From JBEKYD01 sp049509915 (GTDB lineage: Bacteria > Acidobacteriota > Terriglobia > Bryobacterales > Bryobacteraceae), in contig JBEKZL010000262.1 in the NCBI GenBank assembly GCA_049509915.1, positions 1 to 15,196 on the forward strand: DNA of 15,196 bases, given 5' to 3'. The position numbers and the translations under genes were made by a program. The notes under the pieces were generated by a model that did not search any database, had not been told where the DNA came from, and saw only the letters and a program-made list of their open reading frames with translations. This document shows, in pieces, positions 14,001-15,196 of the stretch. Position 1 is the first letter of the stretch; the number at the start of each line of letters is the position of its first letter.

Positions 14001-14170
14001 TGTACTGGGTGGACGGGGGACCGGTGAGCGCGGTGGCCGGATCCGCCGCCACGGTCGACGTGAGCGGCGCCGGTGCCCACACCGTAGGCGTTCGGGTCCT
14101 CGATAACGCCGGTAACATCAGCCAACCGTACACCCAGGTGGTGAACATCGATCTATCCAAGGCGCGCTGA
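11045..14170 (+). CDS. Secreted multidomain GH13 alpha-glucan hydrolase (amylopullulanase/neopullulanase-like)
   Basis: This 1041-residue enzyme is predicted to cleave alpha-glucans such as starch, pullulan or glycogen outside the cytoplasm. A signal peptide covers residues 1 to about 28, ending VVLYAQF. A beta-rich module follows (about 31-220: IDGVIQPGEY, TWDAARLYVGIAG), resembling CBM9-like domains. Next comes an Ig-like N-terminal domain of the CBM34 type (about 240-380). The catalytic barrel begins at WMAAANIYQIFPDRFRNGDP. All four GH13 motifs are present: DAVWNH (531-536), GWRFDVAPD with nucleophile Asp628, GEIW with acid/base Glu659, and DSHDTN with His740-Asp741. A C-terminal beta domain (to about 940) is followed by an Ig/OmpL47-like module (about 945-1035: SPVRVAIAARDIGSGVSRIL). 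Order and motifs recall clostridial amylopullulanases (from memory). The cleavage specificity, alpha-1,4 or alpha-1,6, is unresolved. No membrane anchor is seen. It appears monocistronic, closed by a strong hairpin. Confidence 0.92.
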   Translation: MISLSRAAAWRAALTVTYFAACQVVLYAQFKTPSIDGVIQPGEYGNTLNGTNQVGTNTGQTWYMTWDAARLYVGIAGANTGEGAVLYIDANLANPPNGGAAAGGNLAGSLYDGERISTLPFRAQFVTYFKDGYNEYRHSDGNGNWTNPVTGFGAYASMGSVREFAIPWQAVTGGGAPASFLFLGLVTSTAGYVYGQTPNDNAGGAVGVSAVYSQYFVVNSTANGASTPPFSIDNSSNAVNYTALYHNTFDPYYRNQEGAVPAGTTVTLRLRTAHLGATAVNLRAYLFDTGSGNTTGPVDSPMTYLETRTVSGTLYDEYSIAYTTPVTPAVVYYKFAVFNGSGTAFYSDDYIDDYDNLNKDGAGAAYATEPLDAFQITAYAPNFQTPTWMAAANIYQIFPDRFRNGDPSNDYCVPGSSAGCPSFYGSPSSGNIAVTVWNTLLCDPYNQSLSCYNNFGSIFYGGDLLGIQNELDYIQGLGFDTIYLTPIFEASSNHRYDTDDFLTVDPALGGNAALSSLLTAMNQRGMRAIFDAVWNHASSDSTYFNAYNRFSTVGACQSLRSPYRAWFHFNPGDTNVPCTPADYPAWDGFNTLPTFDHTQAAVENFFYSGSGSVMQTWYNAGAAGWRFDVAPDPNFPHAWWVGTRQSGKGYNPNGPLIGEIWNNASQWLAGDQMDSVMNYRFRRNVTGFVRWPYNWVDDNDNGNDAIIPLTPSQFDAANRAVRDDYPPQATAAMMDLLDSHDTNRALYVMTELGDNGLVQAKQRLELAALFQFTYIGAPTVYYGDEAALNAPSRHNGSNGPIGDPYGRAPYPWTDQPGDPTVYGPPDRSAMAYYTALGHLRKQHPSLVGGTFVTLLTGDTGQPSAAANTYAYARSIPGGETAIVALNNGSSANSPTIPVGPYYPDGTVLQDAIGGATYTVAGGNVSLTLNPIGGVLLLPAPATADLIPPSASLSLSPAADANGFNRASPVRVAIAARDIGSGVSRILYWVDGGPVSAVAGSAATVDVSGAGAHTVGVRVLDNAGNISQPYTQVVNIDLSKAR

Positions 14171-14201
14171 AGCCTGCGGCACGGGTGAATACTTTGAGCA
14201 G

Positions 14202-14224
14202 CCGCTCCCTAAATTAGGGAGCGG
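14202..14224 (+). terminator. Strong hairpin after the GH13 gene, probable terminator
   Basis: CCGCTCCCTAA and TTAGGGAGCGG form a perfect 11-nt inverted repeat around a single A, about 30 nt after the GH13 stop. Only two T residues follow (TTACC), so termination is likely but not of the classical T-tract type. Confidence 0.6.
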
Positions 14225-14296
14225 TTACCTAGTATGTGGCCGTAATTCCGAAATCGGCCGCTTGGGCAGCTTCCCCGTGTTCGCAACTCGTTGAAT

Positions 14297-14440
14297 CTAC
14301 GCCGGAGCGCTGGCAGGTTGGCTTACTCCAGCCTCCTCAATCCGTCTTTGCCAGGATTTTTGGGCGTGTAAGGCTATGTAAAGGATTCCGGTCATTCCTC
14401 CGATAAGAAGAATGGCAAGCACGAAGGCACGGACGAACAC
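14297..14440 (-). CDS. Candidate small single-pass membrane protein (47 aa)
   Basis: A short minus-strand frame starts at GTG 14440, right after an in-frame TGA, and ends at TAG 14297. It reads as a hydrophobic segment (FVLAILLIGGMTGILYIAL) followed by a charged tail (QKSWQRRIEEAG) and a short proline/alanine end. This is the layout of a small single-TM protein. Against it, GAGG is only one base from the GTG, and the internal ATG with GGAGGA has no spacing, so no start has a proper ribosome binding site. It could also be a relic. It lies convergent to the GH13 gene in an otherwise gene-free interval. Confidence 0.35.
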   Translation of the reverse strand: MFVRAFVLAILLIGGMTGILYIALHAQKSWQRRIEEAGVSQPASAPA

Positions 14441-14502
14441 ACCTCAAGCAGACGTTGGTACGAATCTCACTTCGAACCAGAGTGCCGAAGTAAACGGGCC
14501 GC

Positions 14503-14508
14503 AAGGAG
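14503..14508 (+). promoter_or_regulatory. Ribosome binding site deciding the TTG start of the STAS gene
   Basis: AAGGAG lies 7 nt before TTG 14516. The next in-frame ATG (14561) would cut into the first beta-strand of the STAS fold, so the TTG is preferred. Confidence 0.7.
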
Positions 14509-14515
14509 CCAGGTT

Positions 14516-14872
14516 TTGTCAGTAACGGGAGAACAACATGCCACGCGTTTGCTCATCCGGATGGAAAACGCGGTGAGCTTTACCTCCGCCGACGAGCTCA
14601 AGAAACTGCTGATCGAAGGGCTCGCTTCGGGCAAGGAATTGCAATTGAACCTGGAACGCGCCGAGGAAATCGATGTCACTGTCATGCAGTTGCTATGGGC
14701 AGCCGAACGCGAAGCGGAGCGCGCGGGTCTCGGACTGGTGAGCCATGTGTCGGAGGCGGCCGCCGCGGCGGCGCGGGGTCTCGGACTGGTGAGCCATGTG
14801 TCGGAGGCGGCCGCCGCGGCGGCGCGCGACGCCGGTTTCGAACGTTTTCCGGGTGAGGCGGTTCGGGAGTGA
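14516..14872 (+). CDS. STAS-domain protein with a tandem duplication near its C-terminus
   Basis: This 118-residue cytoplasmic protein resembles SpoIIAA-like anti-anti-sigma or chemotaxis-associated STAS proteins. It has the expected order: a first strand (RLLIRMENAV), a helix (SADELKKLLIEGLASG), a strand (ELQLNLERAEEID), and the loop-helix DVTVMQLLWAAEREA. In phosphorylated STAS proteins the regulatory Ser/Thr sits in this loop, here probably Thr55. A 17-residue unit GLGLVSHVSEAAAAAAR then occurs twice (71-87 and 88-104), encoded by an exact 51-bp tandem repeat, before DAGFERFPG. Without the duplication the protein would be 101 residues, a normal length for a lone STAS domain. CheY starts 3 nt after the stop, so the two are co-transcribed and probably act in one signalling pathway. 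Effect of the duplication on folding is unknown. Confidence 0.82.
   Translation: MSVTGEQHATRLLIRMENAVSFTSADELKKLLIEGLASGKELQLNLERAEEIDVTVMQLLWAAEREAERAGLGLVSHVSEAAAAAARGLGLVSHVSEAAAAAARDAGFERFPGEAVRE
14725..14826 (+). repeat. Exact 51-bp tandem duplication inside the STAS gene
   Basis: 14725-14775 and 14776-14826 are identical over all 51 positions. The period is 17 codons, so the frame is kept. Lack of any divergence points to a very recent duplication or an assembly artefact. Confidence 0.93.
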
Positions 14873-14875
14873 CCG

Positions 14876-15196
14876 ATGGCTAAGGTGATCCTCACCGTTG
14901 ACGATTCGGCCAGCGTCCGGCAAATGGTCAAGTTCACCCTCTCTGGCGCGGGCTATGGCGTCATCGAAGCCGTGGACGGCGCCGACGCCCTGACAAAACT
15001 GGCGGCGGTGGTGAACCTGGTGATCACCGACCTGAACATGCCGAACCTGGACGGGATAGGCCTGATCCGGCGCATTCGCGCCAATCCCGCCTGCAAGGGT
15101 CTTCCGATCATCATGCTGACTACCGAATCCCAGGCAGCGCGCAAACTCGAGGGCAAAGCGGCCGGCGCCACCGGCTGGATCGTGAAGCCGTTCGGC
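14876..15196 (+). CDS. CheY-type single-domain response regulator, 3' end cut by window
   Basis: A receiver domain of which 107 residues are visible. The start MAKVILTVDDSASVRQMVKF shows the acidic pair Asp9-Asp10. The phosphoacceptor is Asp52 in LVITDLNMPNLDG. Thr82 in IIMLTTES and Lys104 in WIVKPFG complete the conserved receiver set. Only about 15 residues should be missing, so it is probably a stand-alone CheY. It would take phosphate from a CheA-type kinase and act on the flagellar motor or another output. GGGAG lies 6 nt before ATG 14876, overlapping the end of the STAS gene, so translation is likely coupled. Pairing with a STAS protein suggests the head of a chemotaxis-like operon to the right (inference). 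Spacing of the acidic, Asp, Thr and Lys residues matches E. coli CheY with an offset of five. Confidence 0.93.
   Translation, partial: MAKVILTVDDSASVRQMVKFTLSGAGYGVIEAVDGADALTKLAAVVNLVITDLNMPNLDGIGLIRRIRANPACKGLPIIMLTTESQAARKLEGKAAGATGWIVKPFG

Larger units (their letters stand above)
14225..14515. other. Intergenic region between GH13 and STAS genes
   Basis: Apart from the candidate small membrane ORF on the minus strand, no gene or clear promoter is visible. The last 15 nt hold the AAGGAG ribosome binding site of the STAS gene. A promoter for the STAS/CheY genes must lie here or further upstream, but no convincing boxes were found. Confidence 0.5.

Overview
The window is high-GC bacterial DNA with tightly packed, co-oriented operons. 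No rRNA, tRNA, CRISPR array or intact insertion sequence was seen. Several features together suggest an acidobacterium of the Solibacter/Bryobacter type: the small terminase-like helix-turn-helix protein, the intergenic paired hairpins ending in CCCAC, a gluconate-dehydrogenase-like flavoprotein pair, and many secreted proteins with 'AQ' signal-peptide ends. This placement is inference from recalled family traits, not from a search.

Layout. (1) 1-2134, minus strand: a sigma70-like promoter drives a Tat-signal gluconate 2-dehydrogenase subunit 3-like protein and a GMC flavoprotein dehydrogenase that runs off the left edge. (2) 2135-3418: a repeat-rich stretch around one small HTH gene. It holds four copies of a compound hairpin element and three copies of a 10-bp-phased direct repeat, TGCACAA-N3-TGCACAA. 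(3) 3419-10081, minus strand: a complete drug-efflux operon in the order TetR repressor, lipoprotein membrane-fusion protein, RND pump. The RND pump reading frame continues without a stop into a TolC-like outer-membrane factor, with a signal-peptide-like segment at the junction. The promoter has a perfect -35, a near-perfect -10, a palindromic operator between them, and a predicted start point at the repressor's own ATG, so the message is probably leaderless. (4) 10121-10935, plus strand: an RmlD-like sugar-nucleotide reductase broken by an internal deletion of about 40 nt. (5) 11045-14170, plus strand: a secreted multidomain GH13 alpha-glucan hydrolase with all catalytic residues, followed by a strong hairpin. 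(6) 14516-15196, plus strand: a STAS-domain protein carrying an exact 51-bp in-frame tandem duplication, followed 3 nt later by a CheY-type receiver cut by the right edge. This looks like the start of a chemotaxis or signalling operon.

How the genes work together. In the efflux operon, repressor and adaptor overlap (ATGA), and adaptor and pump are one base apart. All parts of a tripartite pump therefore come from one message controlled by one operator. The two oxidoreductase genes would form a periplasmic or membrane-facing sugar/polyol dehydrogenase, with the Tat subunit probably carrying the flavoprotein across the membrane. The cytochrome subunit usual in this family is not in view. The STAS and CheY pair probably feeds a chemotaxis kinase system lying to the right.
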